Assembly (NCBI GenBank): GCA_031763025.1
Contig: JASSKH010000003.1
Location: 17,286,477 to 17,350,476 of the forward strand
Direction: 5' to 3'
Length of the DNA stretch: 64,000 nucleotides
DNA from: Macrocystis pyrifera
Taxonomy: Eukaryota > Sar > Phaeophyceae > Laminariales > Laminariaceae
The translations under genes and the position numbers were made by a program. The notes beneath the pieces are model-generated. The model saw only the letters and a list, made by a program, of their open reading frames with translations. It had not been told where the DNA came from and did no database searches. This document shows, in pieces, positions 49,651 through 61,081 of this stretch (position 1 is its first letter; each line of letters opens with the position of its first letter).

Positions 49651-49708
49651 TAGTAGTAGTAGTAGTAGTAGTAGTATAGTAATAGTTGTAGTATTAATAG
49701 TAGTAGTA

Positions 49709-49770
<62 letters not shown>

Positions 49771-49790
49771 TGCTATAGTAGTAATGGTGG
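49651..49790. repeat. (TAG)n microsatellite
   Basis: About 40 TAG triplets with a few interruptions, continuing the short TAG run left of MITE copy 5. Confidence 0.92.
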
Positions 49791-50091
49791 CATCTGTCAT
49801 AACGGTTTCGTTTTTCGAGTTCTACCTAACGAAACCCAACTCTACGAATACTCGTAGGCAGAATGTGCCTGTCCACAAAATACGTCGGAAAAAATCCTGT
49901 TGTTGCGGAACTGCTTGTTGGGAATCACGGTGCCGACTGGTCTCTCTCGTCACTCTCACCAACTCCAACTGCGACTTCACAAAAAATTAACAACCAAACC
50001 GAGAACAGCGCTTGAATGCCTTTCTTCGAGGGCAACAACATGAAAATAAAATACCCAGAAGCGACCTCAGTAATACCTGCTGTAGTCATAT

Positions 50092-50950
50092 ATGCGATGT
50101 GTTGTGATACTGCCTTGAATGAGACTGAAAGCCCAGTAATTACCTGGGTTCAAGTATTAGGATCGTATTGGTAGTACTCGGGAGGCGTATCCAGGCGAGG
50201 CACGAGTTCGGCTCTTAGTCTCCGCGTGCACGGAAATAATAAACCTGCTCTTAGACTTCTATCTCTACAAAAGATAGAAGAGCAGTTTTATTCCTTTCAT
50301 GCACGCGGAGACTTAGACCAAGCTCGTGCCTCTGGAAAATTCCACCTAAGATACGCCTCCCAAGTACTACCAATACGATCCCAGTGCCTGAACCCAGGTA
50401 TTTACCGGGCTTTCAACCTCATTCAAGGCAGTATGATAACACTAGCCCACTCTGATGAGCCGTATGTATGTGCAAAGTATCGGAAATTCATGGAAACCCC
50501 GATTCCACGCACTAGAACATGAGTCGAAGATGCGGCTCCTCAAAACCCCCTCTGACGATGTATTCCTGCCCCTTCGGGCTAGGCCTTCCTTTCTTTTTTT
50601 ATGTATCTTGTTGGCTTCGTTGACTTGCCGTTCAGAGGTGTGGGAGTGGGTTTTGAAGAGCCGCATCTTCGACCCATGTTCTAGTTCGTGGAATCTAGGT
50701 TTCCACAAACTTCCCATAATTCTGCATATACGGCTCATCAGAGTGGGCTAGTGTTATGATACTGCCTTGAATGAGGCTGAAAGCCCGGTAATTACCTGGG
50801 TTCAACTATTAGGATCGTATTTGTCGTACTCGGGAGGCGTATCGTAGCTGGAAAACCAAGGGTTTTCCCAGTGAGGCACGAGCTCGGCTCTTGGTCTCCG
50901 CGTGCACGAAAGGAATAAAGCTGCTCTTCTATATCTAAGCAAACAACAAA
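50092..50950. mobile_element. fold-back / long-TIR element with nested inverted repeats
   Basis: Three copies of segment A (about 165-195 bp) and two of segment B (about 100 bp) are arranged A (50,092-50,255), A reversed (50,260-50,445), B (50,446-50,545), spacer, B reversed (50,641-50,745), A (50,746-50,950). A reversed + B and B reversed + A thus form arms of about 285 bp around a 95-bp centre, while the first two A copies form a second hairpin almost without loop. Shared words: GATACTGCCTTGAATGAG, AATTACCTGGGTTCAA, CTCCGCGTGCACG. No transposase is present, so it is non-autonomous. Arms are about 90% alike, so fairly young. Confidence 0.85.
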
Positions 50951-50999
50951 CGTGAGTACCAACGAGTACCGACTTAAGAGGCGAACCTGTCCAGGGATA

Positions 51000-51640
51000 C
51001 AAAGTGTCCCGGCCTTGATCTTAACAGATACATCATGCTGGGCGAATACGGATTATTCTGTATTGTGCCGAACCGACATGACTGAACATCTACGTACGCG
51101 GTCGTGTGTATCCGTGTGCAACTAATTGTGTTTACATCACGCGGCAAACAAAAAAGAGCAAAGAACTATGCACGACGAATATCCCATATCCCCGCCCAGA
51201 ACGAGCACGACTAGTGTCGATTACTTTGTAACCCGTGCGTACAAGCGCAATAAATGTCAAGAAACCCCGCTGCAGACCACCGTGCCGCCGCAGATCTGTC
51301 ACGTTCGTCATTCCCACTCTTCTAGCAATAGTAGGCTGTGAAGGAGTCTGGTGCATCACTACTACCAACAACACGAAAAAAAAAAATCGATTTCAATTTG
51401 CGATCCTCTGCGTGGTGCAGGCATCTTCTGTCTACTCGTTGGTCTGTCGATTACTTTGCAACTGCTTGTTGGGGACATTATAATGGTCGCGATCGTTTGT
51501 GGTACAAACATGCTCTGTCTATTCGTCTGTCGATCACTTTTTTACCGTCGTATGTTTCGTCTCCCCGATTGCAGAAAATAAACAAATATTATTTCTTGCA
51601 AGCCGTACTGTTAAGATCAAGCAGGCGGGACACTTTGCAT
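51000..51640. repeat. possible element with 25-30 bp inverted ends
   Basis: CAAAGTGTCCCGGCCTTGAT...TAACAG at 51,000-51,028 is matched in reverse at 51,609-51,637. The 580 bp between them has no recognised coding sequence. A minus frame at 51,617-51,991 (124 codons, Pro/Ser/Gly-rich) overlaps the right end. Confidence 0.35.
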
Positions 51641-52340
51641 AGCAATACCTACTGACCCACCACCGCCTGGACTCGACATGACCTTAAGATAGCATGTTTC
51701 GTAAAAGGAGTGTGTCTTTCCGTACGTAGGGACGGGAGGCTTCCGGCTTCCATTGTCGCTCGGAACCGGAGCCGTGAGCCTTGGGCTCTTAGAGGCGAGG
51801 GGAGACATTCTGCGATATACAGATGTCGTCAGACGTGGTTTCCCGTATACACTACCGCCGTATAGACCAGGTAAGCCGCAGCCTATTAGTGGCTGTTGGG
51901 GGGTAGGGCGTCCTGCTCCCGCCGTGCTATCGTACCGCTGTACTGGCATACAATTCTGTCCCGTAATATAATAACTGTTCGGATTTAGCAATGAGGCGCT
52001 GAGGCGCGCGAGCGCGAAGCGCGAGCCTTTGTTTCTTGGTTTTCTAAGGGAAAAAGCAGGCGTTCAGTCGAGCCAAACCCCGCCTGCTGGGGTGCCGTCT
52101 GTGCTGGTGCCGACTGGTCTCTCTCGACACTCTCACCAACCCCAACTGCGACTTCACAAAAAAAAACAAGGAAACTGAGAACAGCGCTCGAACGCATTTC
52201 ATCGAGGGCAATAACAGTTAGTATGATACGCTTACTATTAATAGTATATTTGTTTTAGGAGAGACGTATCGAGCTCCTCATGCAAGGCGTCACCCCCATC
52301 GCGGCATTGCTCTATCATTTATAAAATAAAAAAACAGCAC

Positions 52341-52371
52341 CTGTGAGATCGAGGATTTCGTCGAAACTCAT
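52341..52371 (-). CDS. 31-nt first exon, MSFDEILDLT
   Basis: ATG at 52371, ten codons plus one base, then a GTGCTG donor. It is the twin of the 23327-23297 exon: same length, same phase, six of ten residues the same, and a similar upstream segment of about 60 bp. No following exon was identified downstream on the minus strand, so it is either the start of an unseen gene or a detached copy. Confidence 0.4.
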
Positions 52372-52614
52372 CTTTGCAAGCTATGTGTGGTACTTCGATC
52401 GCGCGTCCCACGGGTTTTATATGGTCTCATGCAGGAAATACAGTCCGTATGTGAAGAAGACTAATCTGAATTTGCAAAATTCTAGGAGTGAGTGTGTCTA
52501 AGTTTGGTAAATAAAAATAAACTTCGAGGTTGCACGTAGCTAGTCGCGAGTGGGGGCAATTTTCTCGGATGTGTTCCTTAGGTTGTCTTGTTCTTGCTGT
52601 AGCTGTTCATGAGT

Positions 52615-52815
52615 GGTCGAGACCTCACCCGACCCGTGAGCGTTTCATCACCTCTTGACCCGACCTGACCCGACCCATGAGATTTGAAAAAGTATTGACC
52701 CGACCCGACCCGACCCGTGAGATTAGAAAAAACTCTCGACCCGACCTAACCCGACCCACGAGATTTGAAAACCTCTTGACCCGACCCGACCCGACCCGAC
52801 CCGACCCGTGACATT
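52615..52815. repeat. GACCC-rich minisatellite, unit about 50 bp
   Basis: Four units made of a run of GACCC/GACCT pentamers followed by GTGAGATTTGAAAA or a variant. The number of GACCC pentamers differs between units. Confidence 0.88.
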
Positions 52816-52888
52816 TTGAACACCACGTGACCCGCGAAAAGCCTGATATTTTGCCGGATGGCAAACATGATAGTAAAGAGAAGGATTT

Positions 52889-53461
52889 ATGAATGCTGCA
52901 GCTCCTGCTAGGAACTCGTGCTGGTGGATATTGGTGACTGCAGTCAACTGTGTGCGTTGGTGGAAGGCAGTAAATAAAAACGTTTTTCGGAGAAACTTTT
53001 TTTTCGGAGATGTTCGGTCGGACGGCGCGGATCTCCAGCTTCACATTCTCTATAGGACCTCAGGCTGCACCCAGCTAAAAATGAAGGCATGTTCTAATGG
53101 TACCATGGAAGGCCGTGTAATTTTGCAACTCGCTCCACTCGTCATGCTCTCAACAACAACAGACCCAAAGACGCATTCCTGCGTCCCAAGGACCAAGCGC
53201 CATCTTTACGTTAAGTCTTGGACGTCTTGGAGCAAGACCCGAATCCAAGTTCCCCTTTACAGTCATGTCGTCTTTGACGACAACAAACCCCGTCACCTGA
53301 ATGCCTCGAAGTCTACAAAAATAAATCTGGCCACCATCCTGTTTACGCCCCAATCAGCTGCAATCAATTTGTTCAAGAAAACTTACGTCGAATTTGTGCG
53401 ACATCCTTTTGTTTCTGTCGTGAAAGGGTTTATTTTTTTTGTCAAGACCGTGGTTTTCTAA
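52889..53461 (+). CDS. 190-codon open frame, unrecognised
   Basis: Starts at a true ATG (MNAAAPARNSCWWILVTAVN) and runs to a stop at 53459-53461 without repeats. Composition is mixed (Thr, Lys, Phe, Val) and shows no known motif. It begins just beyond a minisatellite and has no supporting splice or promoter signals. At 573 bp it is longer than expected by chance for its base composition, but a pseudogene or chance frame remains possible. Confidence 0.3.
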   Translation: MNAAAPARNSCWWILVTAVNCVRWWKAVNKNVFRRNFFFGDVRSDGADLQLHILYRTSGCTQLKMKACSNGTMEGRVILQLAPLVMLSTTTDPKTHSCVPRTKRHLYVKSWTSWSKTRIQVPLYSHVVFDDNKPRHLNASKSTKINLATILFTPQSAAINLFKKTYVEFVRHPFVSVVKGFIFFVKTVVF

Positions 53462-53700
53462 AGATACGTGCTCAACAGGCCAACCGCTCGGGTCCCACTC
53501 GTCTTTCCCTGCCTGTTCCCGTCTGCCAGGTTGACGGCAGCAGTGTGATCTTGCGGGAAACGGTCAACCAAACAGAACATAATTTGAGCACAACCGAGGA
53601 TTCTCAGACCCCCGGTAGCGTTTGGCGAGGGGAGGGCCCCGGAGATCACTATTGCTGAGCCGACGAGATTCCACGAACTCTAACACAAATAGTTTGAATA

Positions 53701-53762
53701 TATAGCTTTACCTGCTAGACCACTTAGTCAGCACTGACTAGATGGTCCAGCAGGTAGAGCTA
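53701..53762. repeat. imperfect inverted repeat, about 20-bp arms
   Basis: TAGCTTTACCTGCTAGACCA and TGGTCCAGCAGGTAGAGCTA are reverse complements with three mismatches, about 22 bp apart. The arms resemble tRNA A-box sequence, so two SINE heads in inverted order is one explanation. Confidence 0.5.
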
Positions 53763-55328
53763 TGTAATCAACACTCTGGTATAACCGCGTCGGTAGGTGG
53801 GTGTCGGTAGGGGGGTGTCAATCATGTGACTTTAGTAATATTTTTGTTTACCGATAAGATTTTGTCTCGGTGATCACTGCTACGTTCAAGCTCAACGGGT
53901 GGAAGGTTTTAACCTCATCGGTCTTCTGGACAAGCTGTAGTTAGGTTAGTGCCCCCCCCCCCCCCGGTACTGGCCTTCATCATTCAACTTTCCCTCTGCT
54001 TGTAGATTTTCATCGACATTTGCCAACACGAGCGCTCACGCTTCCGTACTGCTGCAAAAATGATCCTACACTGAATTCGAGTATATTGTGCCTGACACGT
54101 CGGTGGGAAACGATCACATTGAAAACGAGGTTGAAGGCACTTTTTCTCCATGGCGGACGGCCGTCAAGAACAGCCGTCAAGGAACCCCCCACGCTAAACT
54201 AATATACTTAGTCTACGGAAGCCATGACGGACCAACCTAGACCGTAAACCGATAAACCTGTTATCTGATTTCCCTGTTGTTCTAAGGAATATCCTGGACT
54301 GGGTAAATGGTGAACCTTCACGGGTAGCCCAGTGGTCTACCAGGGTAAACCTTTACACTGGCGTCGAAAGCACGATGTAGCTCTCTGACACTGCTCGACT
54401 CACTCACACGCAGCCCCTCGACTGGCTGCTTGGATGCTATAACAGCTGCTTGGTATCAGCTGTTTGCCCCGCACGGATGTCGTCTGGCAGAAATGGCGGT
54501 AATTCCTCACTCAGTAGCAGGCGATAACGCCTGCCAGGCGTAATGGCAAAATAACGCCTCTAGAGGAGAGAAGGGATGCCATAAAACTACTACTACTGGC
54601 TCGTCGAAAATTCAACGGTCAATACCATGTACTATTAAAATGCCAGGTATTCGAAGCTATATCCTGGGGTCTGGTTCCTAAAATCAATTTGAATACCAGG
54701 TTTCTAATCGAGACAATTCTAGGGAAAAGGAAAGAGTGCACGCAGTTTTTCGATTGACCAGACCATTGCGAAGCATAAATGCGATCAGCCGAAAAAACTC
54801 GGTTGGTCTGTAACGTCATCCACGGTCTTGGCGTCACTACACATACAATGCCATCGCCAAAACAACGGCCTACAAGGATGTCTCATAAACATGACCCGCG
54901 GAAACTTATTCACGTGACACGGAGAAGCACATCTCTTCCGCCTCCTAGCCCGCGTACCACGCTGAATACAACCCGTGCCCAGGAGTCCAACACCACCAAC
55001 AAGCATTCTGCCCATAAACGATGCCACGAGGCGGTCGTTTGACCCTTAGGCTGACGCCCCGCTGCTCTAAAACTAGTGTATTGAGGCCGAAATAAGCATG
55101 CACGCGCCCAATCGACCGGCCTCCTAGCATATTCGTTGCCCGCCGCCAAAACACAAAACACTTGAAAAACGCAGTAGCGTCAGTACTATCGGCGCAGCAG
55201 CTTAAATTTGTGCGACATCGGGTTAAGAAGCTCGGCGCGCACGCTACTGGTGATCACTAGCCCGCGGTGGAGAGCAACCCCGTTCTTGCCTAGAGGACGC
55301 CCCGATTCCGCCCGTGCTTCCGTGTCAG

Positions 55329-55588
55329 GTCCTCGACCTAATGCATGCCGTTGCGGGACCATTCTACCTCCTTGAACCCGTCCTGACTCTTCGAAAACTC
55401 TTTGCAACTCTTCCCGAACACGTGTCCTGCTTTTGGGTGTTACGCATTGCTTTGGGGGTCGTGGTTTACGACTGGCAGCAACGCATCTCCTCAGCGAATG
55501 CCCCCCGTGTGCGGCGGACCGTCTTGAAGATTGTAGTTGAGAAGTTGACACCTGTGGCAGAGCGGCGTGGGGGAGACGGGGGCATTAC
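55329..55588 (+). CDS. possible internal exon; strand uncertain
   Basis: After a good acceptor (CGTGCTTCCGTGTCAG) the plus frame reads VLDLMHAVAGPFYLLEPVLT, then RKLFATLPEHVSCFW and VVVYDWQQRI, non-repetitive and with amphipathic character, and can end at a GTAGGA donor. The opposite strand is open over the same interval to a stop at 55186 and could be the last exon of the minus-strand gene at 55,909-56,492. I cannot decide from sequence alone. Confidence 0.33.
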
Positions 55589-55738
55589 TGTAGGAACAGA
55601 AGACTCTGCTTCGGGAGCACAAAGGGCCGCGTGTCTCCCACTCTACTGTTGCCACCGTGCTCATTCAATGGCGTCCCCTTTTTAGCATATCATATGGAGG
55701 CAAGCGCGAGGGGGGATGGGTCATGTTAATCCCCTAAC

Positions 55739-55840
55739 GCACCCAAACGCCTTCCCCAACGTACCAAAGACGCCTTACCAAGACGCTTTACCAAAACGCC
55801 TTACCACAACGCCTTGCCAAAACCCCGTACTACAACGACA
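55739..55840. repeat. short tandem repeat, ACGCCTTACCAAA units
   Basis: Seven or so units of 13-18 bp with CCTTACCAAA, CTTTACCAAA and CCTTGCCAAA variants. Confidence 0.75.
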
Positions 55841-55908
55841 TTCCCAGGCGCGTTATCAAAGCGACTCCCTTCATGTAGTGTAAACACACCAACAATACGC
55901 AGGCTTAC

Positions 55909-56492
55909 CTGGCACGATCTCCTCGTTGTTCTTTTGGTTCTGTCGCCGCCTTCACTCCCCCGCCCCATTCCGTCCCCGTCTTCGCCAAAATCTTCATAAA
56001 AATCACCCGCAGGTAAGGAGGCGGTACCCTTTACAGCGCGGCCGATGTGTGGGATGCCAGGGACTCCAAACAGCTTGGCCCGCCGCTCCTCCGACTCTTC
56101 CGCCTCCGTGTATACTACTCCTAGCCCTTTGGCGCGTGGGTGCGCGACGGCTGTTGGTCCTCCTTCTGAAAGCTCCGATGGGACGGCTTCGCCGTGCATG
56201 GTGACGACTGGTGAGCTTTCTTCGAAGCTTTGCGACTCGGACCCCGCTGTTGGTTGAGCAGTGCTTATTCCGTGATGCGTCTTTGGTCGCCTACGCAGGC
56301 TCGGGTTGCGCGAGGGATAACAGCGAGGGTTAGTAGGGAGAAGAGGACAAGCTCGCCCGCGTGTTTCTGTCCCTGTTCTAAGTGCGAGGCTAACCAAAAA
56401 AGGGAGATCCTACGTCAGGACTGGATATCGGTGGCGGCAGGTGTTTTCCCCTCGAAGCCGCGCTCGAGGATAGATGGTCGTGGTTGCCTCTT
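55909..56492 (-). CDS. two exons of an unknown gene
   Basis: Exon 56492-56414 (start approximate, 56492 or 56487; ...EEATTTIYPRARLRGENTC...) ends at a GTAGGA donor in phase 2. Exon 56290-55909 follows a strong branch-point and pyrimidine tract and fits that phase; its 127 codons are acidic and Ser/Gly-rich (THHGISTAQPTAGSESQSFE; KLFGVPGIPHIGRAVKG; DFYEDFGEDGDGMGRGSEGG) and end at a strong GTAAGC donor in phase 0. The sequence suggests a disordered, possibly regulatory protein; no domain is recognised. A terminal exon may lie at 55,186-55,520. Confidence 0.55.
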
Positions 56493-56884
56493 CTTCAAGG
56501 GCATTCACACAAGGTTAGCTCTCCAGCTTTAGAATTAATACTATATTACCGTGCTCCGCGCCGATGTTTTCCGGCAAATTGAGATCTGGGTGGCACCGGC
56601 TTATCTAAATTGTTAAAACGGTATTTCTCCACGTAGTTGCGGCTAGAAGTGACCATCACGGTGTGACGTGCGGCAACCACTCGACGTCCTTTATCAAACC
56701 CTTTAAGATGTTATCACATCAGGTCATGTTCCCTGAAATCTAGCCCGTCTTCACAAATCAGACTCCGAACGTTCTGCCGAGGGGACCATACAGAAGCAAA
56801 TTATTTCTTGTGATTACGAGGTATATGTAGGGATGTAGGTGCAGCGGATGACACGGAGATATATGGTGTCCTAACTAGTTCTTG

Positions 56885-57600
56885 ACCATCGACAGCGTTT
56901 TCCTTTTCAACGGCTATTAACAGCTCCCTAATAACCGTTTTATCATTTTTCGACGGCTACTGACATCTTCCCATTGATTGTGTTTTCCTTTCTCAACGAT
57001 CTGTGTCTCTCTTTTTCAAAAGCTATTAATAGTTCTCCTTTGACCGTGTCTTGCTTTCTTGACGGCCCTAAACAGCTCCCCATTGAACGGGGTTTCCTTT
57101 TCCAACGGCTATCAACAGCTCCCCACTGACCGTATTTTCCTTTTTCAACCGCTATTCGCAGCTTCCAATTCGACCGTAGTTTCCTTTTCCAAGGGCTACT
57201 AACAAAGCTTCCCATTGACCGTGTTTCCTTTTCAACGGACAACTCCCCACGGACTTTGGTTTCCTTTTGGAGCAGCGTTTAACAGCTCTCTATTGGCGGT
57301 GTTCCCCTTTTTGAATCGATTTCAACACCTCCCCGTTGACCATGCTTTCCTTTTTAGCGGCTGTGAACAGTCCCCCATCGGCTGTGTTTTCGTATTCAAC
57401 GGCTATTAGCAGCTCCCTGCTGAATGTGGTTTCTATTTTCAATGGTTATCAACAGCCCAATGACATCGACCGTGTTATTATTTTCCAACAACCTGTAACA
57501 GCTTTCCGTTGACCACTTGTTTTCGGTTTTCGACGGCTAGTATAACAGCTCCTCATTGACCGTCTTTGTCTTTCTCAGCGGCTTTTAAACGACTCCACTG
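56885..57600. repeat. 45-bp minisatellite, about 15 units
   Basis: Units of 43-48 bp around CGGCTATTAACAGCTCCCC, ATTGACCGTGTTTTCC and TTTTTCAA, each 70-85% like the next. On the minus strand one frame stays open for 99 codons because the unit is near 45 bp (15 codons, words such as VEKGKYGQWGAVDS). It separates the 55.9-56.5 and 57.6-59.7 kb exon groups. Confidence 0.92.
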
Positions 57601-57632
57601 CAGTAGGCATCGCCGGCCGCATTTGGTCCTAC

Positions 57633-59724
57633 CTGCGTCGCGATCCTCCAGCGGCACATATTGAAAGGCTGGAGGACATCCCCTGAGCGGTTGATGCTCG
57701 GGACTCCGAGGTGGCTAGACGGTAGCGTGCATCCAGCAACGCCAAATCGCGAGCCCCAATTAATCCTGAAATAGCGTCGGCTTGCGCCTGCAATGCCCGG
57801 AGGAGATACCAGCATTTCGAACGGCAAAGGAGGGCTGATTGAGGGCAGACAGTGGTATTATGGCTAGAGAAAATGTCAAATTTGACGCAAAGGCCATGTC
57901 TTGCGTAAAAGTCTGTAGAGCAACTAGAACCCAGCTCACATCCGTGACCCTTACTACCCTCATCCGCAGTCACTTTCAGACAACGGTCGGTCATTTTCAT
58001 CAAGTGTTCACGTCAACAGTTTCAGCGGGAAGCTATCCGATGCTTTCCCGTGGCATTGATAAGATCAAACGGAAGTGCAACATCGCAACCGCTGCCCGAA
58101 AAACAAGCGCTTTTGTTGTTGTCGTCGTTGTTGTTATATTGGTCGCTTTTGCTCCCCAGCTCAACTCACGGGATTTTTACGCTCAGCGAACTCCTGGACA
58201 AGCCGTGGTCATAAGTACCTGCCCTCCCCCCCCGGTACAGTACTCGCCTTTGACTTGCTTTTTATCGCGCAACATTTCATTGCTATTGGTACGATAAACA
58301 TCACCTGCTGGGAGTATTTCCGCCTGTCAGCGGCGGATCTCCCTTGCCGAGCTCCCCGGCCTCCTCGGTGTACTCTCCTGCTGACCTTTGGAAAAATAAA
58401 AAATAAAACATAGGCAGCAAAAGACAACACGGGTGGGTGACTTAAAGCCTTGCACCAGCAAAACACTCGTAATCGCAAGAAGAGAGAAGAGGATTGGGCC
58501 ACGTATTTGGTTGGTCGGACAAATGTCAAGACGTCACACCCATGCAGCTCTGGGGCAGCGGACGAAGAACCAAGGCGAGGAGGCATTGGGGAAAGGAATG
58601 ACCCCATAACGCTACTGTTCCGTGAACCCCATTCCCTGCAGGGCAACGCAGTTTTGTTAGTTATTTGGTCGCGTGTTGCTTCTTAATCTAGTCCCCGTGG
58701 CTTAGGTGTCGAACATACCCGGTACTCCTCGGTCCCAATCAGTGTTGAACTACCCTGCATTTTCTCGGGTTCGCTGCGATACCTTGACGCTGACAGTCCA
58801 AACGTAACCCCCGATCCCACACGTGGCGTGGACGTTTATCATACCACCGTTCTGGATCTTGTCGCGAGCTACGACGTTTTCTTGCGCTTGCACGCCCTTC
58901 ACCTTGCCCAGCCCTTTGCAGTCCATGGTTATACGCACATTATAAGTACCGTTTGATCTTCGTGTCGTAAATCAGACGTACAGGACACCTATTACAGTAC
59001 GGGAGGGCAAAGTAATCAGAACCCACGATGCACCTAAATATCGTAATATCCCCTATGTTTACAAGTTATGCTCGGTTCTTATTACTATTCTACCCCGTGA
59101 CACTAACGAAACCAGCCCTAAGAAAGGCAGGCTGAAATTTACTGGAAAATATGATATTCGGGAGTCGCGCGACTAAACTGATTTTAGCATAGAACACATC
59201 CTTGCCCGAACAAGAAACCCACCCCGAGCCAGCATTCGTGTTTCATTCTATTAACGGGCGTCCTGTGGGGTATCAGTTACCTGCTATCCACGAATTTCTC
59301 ACTCGTAAAATGCTGCAGTACACTCGTGCGTATAGCCACTATAGTCAAAATAAATAGCCAAACAAAACCTTCAAGGTTTCATTTCATTTCAACTCTCGCT
59401 GAGAGATAAACCGATCAGGCGACGTACGGTGGTGGTGCTCCATGTAAAGGATTCCGCGCAGCAGTACTGACTGACACAAAAAGTCGCACCATACGGCGAT
59501 CACCGTATAGTACGCACTGCTACGATAATCGCCGTACAGTACGTACTCACCTGGCGCAGTTTCTCCACGCTCACGGGCCAGCGGCAACCTTCCGGCATTT
59601 CTCTTGTGGCAGCGGCAAACGTCCACCCTGCAGTGCTATTCGTCACCCAGTTGTCGTCCTTACCCAAGCGACCCACGATCGCCTTCCCGATCGCGATTTG
59701 GTCACGCCGGGGTAGGCTTGCCAC
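57633..59724 (-). CDS. three exons of an unknown gene
   Basis: Exon 59724-59551 (58 codons, RRDQIAIGKAIVGRLGKDDN..., NSTAGWTFAAATREMPEGCR) ends at an excellent GTGAGT donor in phase 0. Exon 58957-58783 (GTYNVRITMDCKGLGKVKGV..., HATCGIGGYVWTVSVK) looks like beta-rich extracellular sequence and ends at GTATCG in phase 0. Exon 57787-57633 has a strong pyrimidine-tract acceptor and a GTAGGA donor; two frames are open through it. The first two are not directly joinable by phase (0 to 2), so an exon is missing, or the ATG at 58926 starts a separate gene. Product not recognised. Confidence 0.42.
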
Positions 59725-61081
59725 CTTATTTATGTAATGCGGGGGTATTGTAGTGGATGTTTCTTACTCATTGTTGTTGTGAAATACTGAAATACAGTAG
59801 TGAAATTGTGAAATGTGGGTTCCAGGTTCTCGTGATACGTGGTTTCGAATACCATCGTCATAACTTTTTTCGTTTTCGCTGTGTATGATAATCCTGAAAC
59901 ATGCAAGCGTGCTTGCAAAGGACAATAATACATTCCACTAGTTGTTGACACTTTGTAGTGTGTGACTGACACAAGATAGTGAATCAAATCATCATACCAG
60001 CCCGTGTTTTTCACTGCGCAGGGGTTGACATGGCTAGATGAGTAAGTGCGAAGCCTGCACATCATACCTGGTATACTGATGTACAATGCGTTTGAATGGT
60101 AAAAATCCCGAAACTTGTCGCCCTTCCTAATTAAATGTTCAAAATCGGTACTGGGTTCTCCAGTATTACGCGTTCAAACATTGGGGGGCGATGTGGGTTC
60201 CAGGTTCTCGACCAAACCGTCGAATGGATTTTGTCCCGCGAAGGTCTATCGTTCGCCGAGGTCGTGGATATCCGCATCTTACTTTACGATTGTGGTCACC
60301 CATATTCCTGGATTATTGTCGTCAGTATAGTAACGTGCCGTGACAAGTACGCACTACAAATAGGAATGCGAGACCCGTGCCTCGCACACACAATCTTTCC
60401 TCTCCACCATCGTTGATGGTCGTTCGTGGAATCATCCGCACGATCCTATACCAAAACTTGGTGTGCCCTAAACGCTACCCTCTAAGAAAAGGAAAGTGCA
60501 AAAAACATCGAGTCGAATCCGGGGTCCTCCCCACAGAAATACGTTTATTGAATATATTTTGAGCACGAGCGAGCGTGCAGTGTGTGTGGTCACCATTCTA
60601 CAGTTATTAATATTAATAATACACATGCTTACAGAACGTTGAGTATTCGGTATCCGGAGGAGAGTGGCTAGCAGGCAGGCAGGCAGGCAGGCAGGCAAGT
60701 AGGTAGTGTTTGCGGAATACTTTAGATACGCCTTCGTACGTTGGAGTATTTATTGTTTAAGTAATCGTTGGCGAATTTGTGATGCTCAACGAGAAGGATC
60801 GTTCATACCTTGTTTCCAAGTTTTTTTTTGTCGCGAGCGGAGACGGAGAGGGGCATAATAATAGATACACGAGTACTGATGCTGTGTGATGCACCTATAA
60901 ATTCCGGTAGTCTCACCCAAGCTATTACACGGACGCGTACAGAGTAAACTTCCAGTCAAGTAAAACAGAACGTAGCTGAAAGTGGGTTGGCGGTGTGCCT
61001 GGCCCATACCGCTAGCCTGAACCAAAGCACACCGCATGCCGGGTTGGTGCCCTTAGCGAGAATCACATCTACCCGCAAGCG
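59725..61081. other. no clearly supported gene
   Basis: A plus frame at 60,135-60,413 (SREGLSFAEVVDIRILLYDC) is protein-like but lacks good borders. A (GGCA)n tract lies at 60,671-60,700. A 30-bp GTGGGTTCCAGGTTCTCG sequence occurs at both 59,815 and 60,189. Confidence 0.4.

Larger units (their letters stand above)
49925..52215. repeat. about 105-bp interspersed repeat, two copies
   Basis: 49,925-50,035 and 52,106-52,215 share GTGCCGACTGGTCTCTCTCG, CACTCTCACCAAC, CCAACTGCGACTTCACAAAA and GAGAACAGCGCT. Same orientation, on either side of the fold-back element. The second copy precedes a GCGCGAGCGCGAAGCGCGAG word at about 52,000, with a similar word near 49,250. Confidence 0.7.
44621..55328. 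other. repeat-dominated stretch
   Basis: Apart from items listed separately I find no gene with splice support. A plus frame at 44,852-45,064 (GDEASVQVQLHGGGALFSAA) is protein-like but isolated. 53,949-53,966 is a C-run. 54,300-54,370 has a weak tRNA-like A box. Confidence 0.45.
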
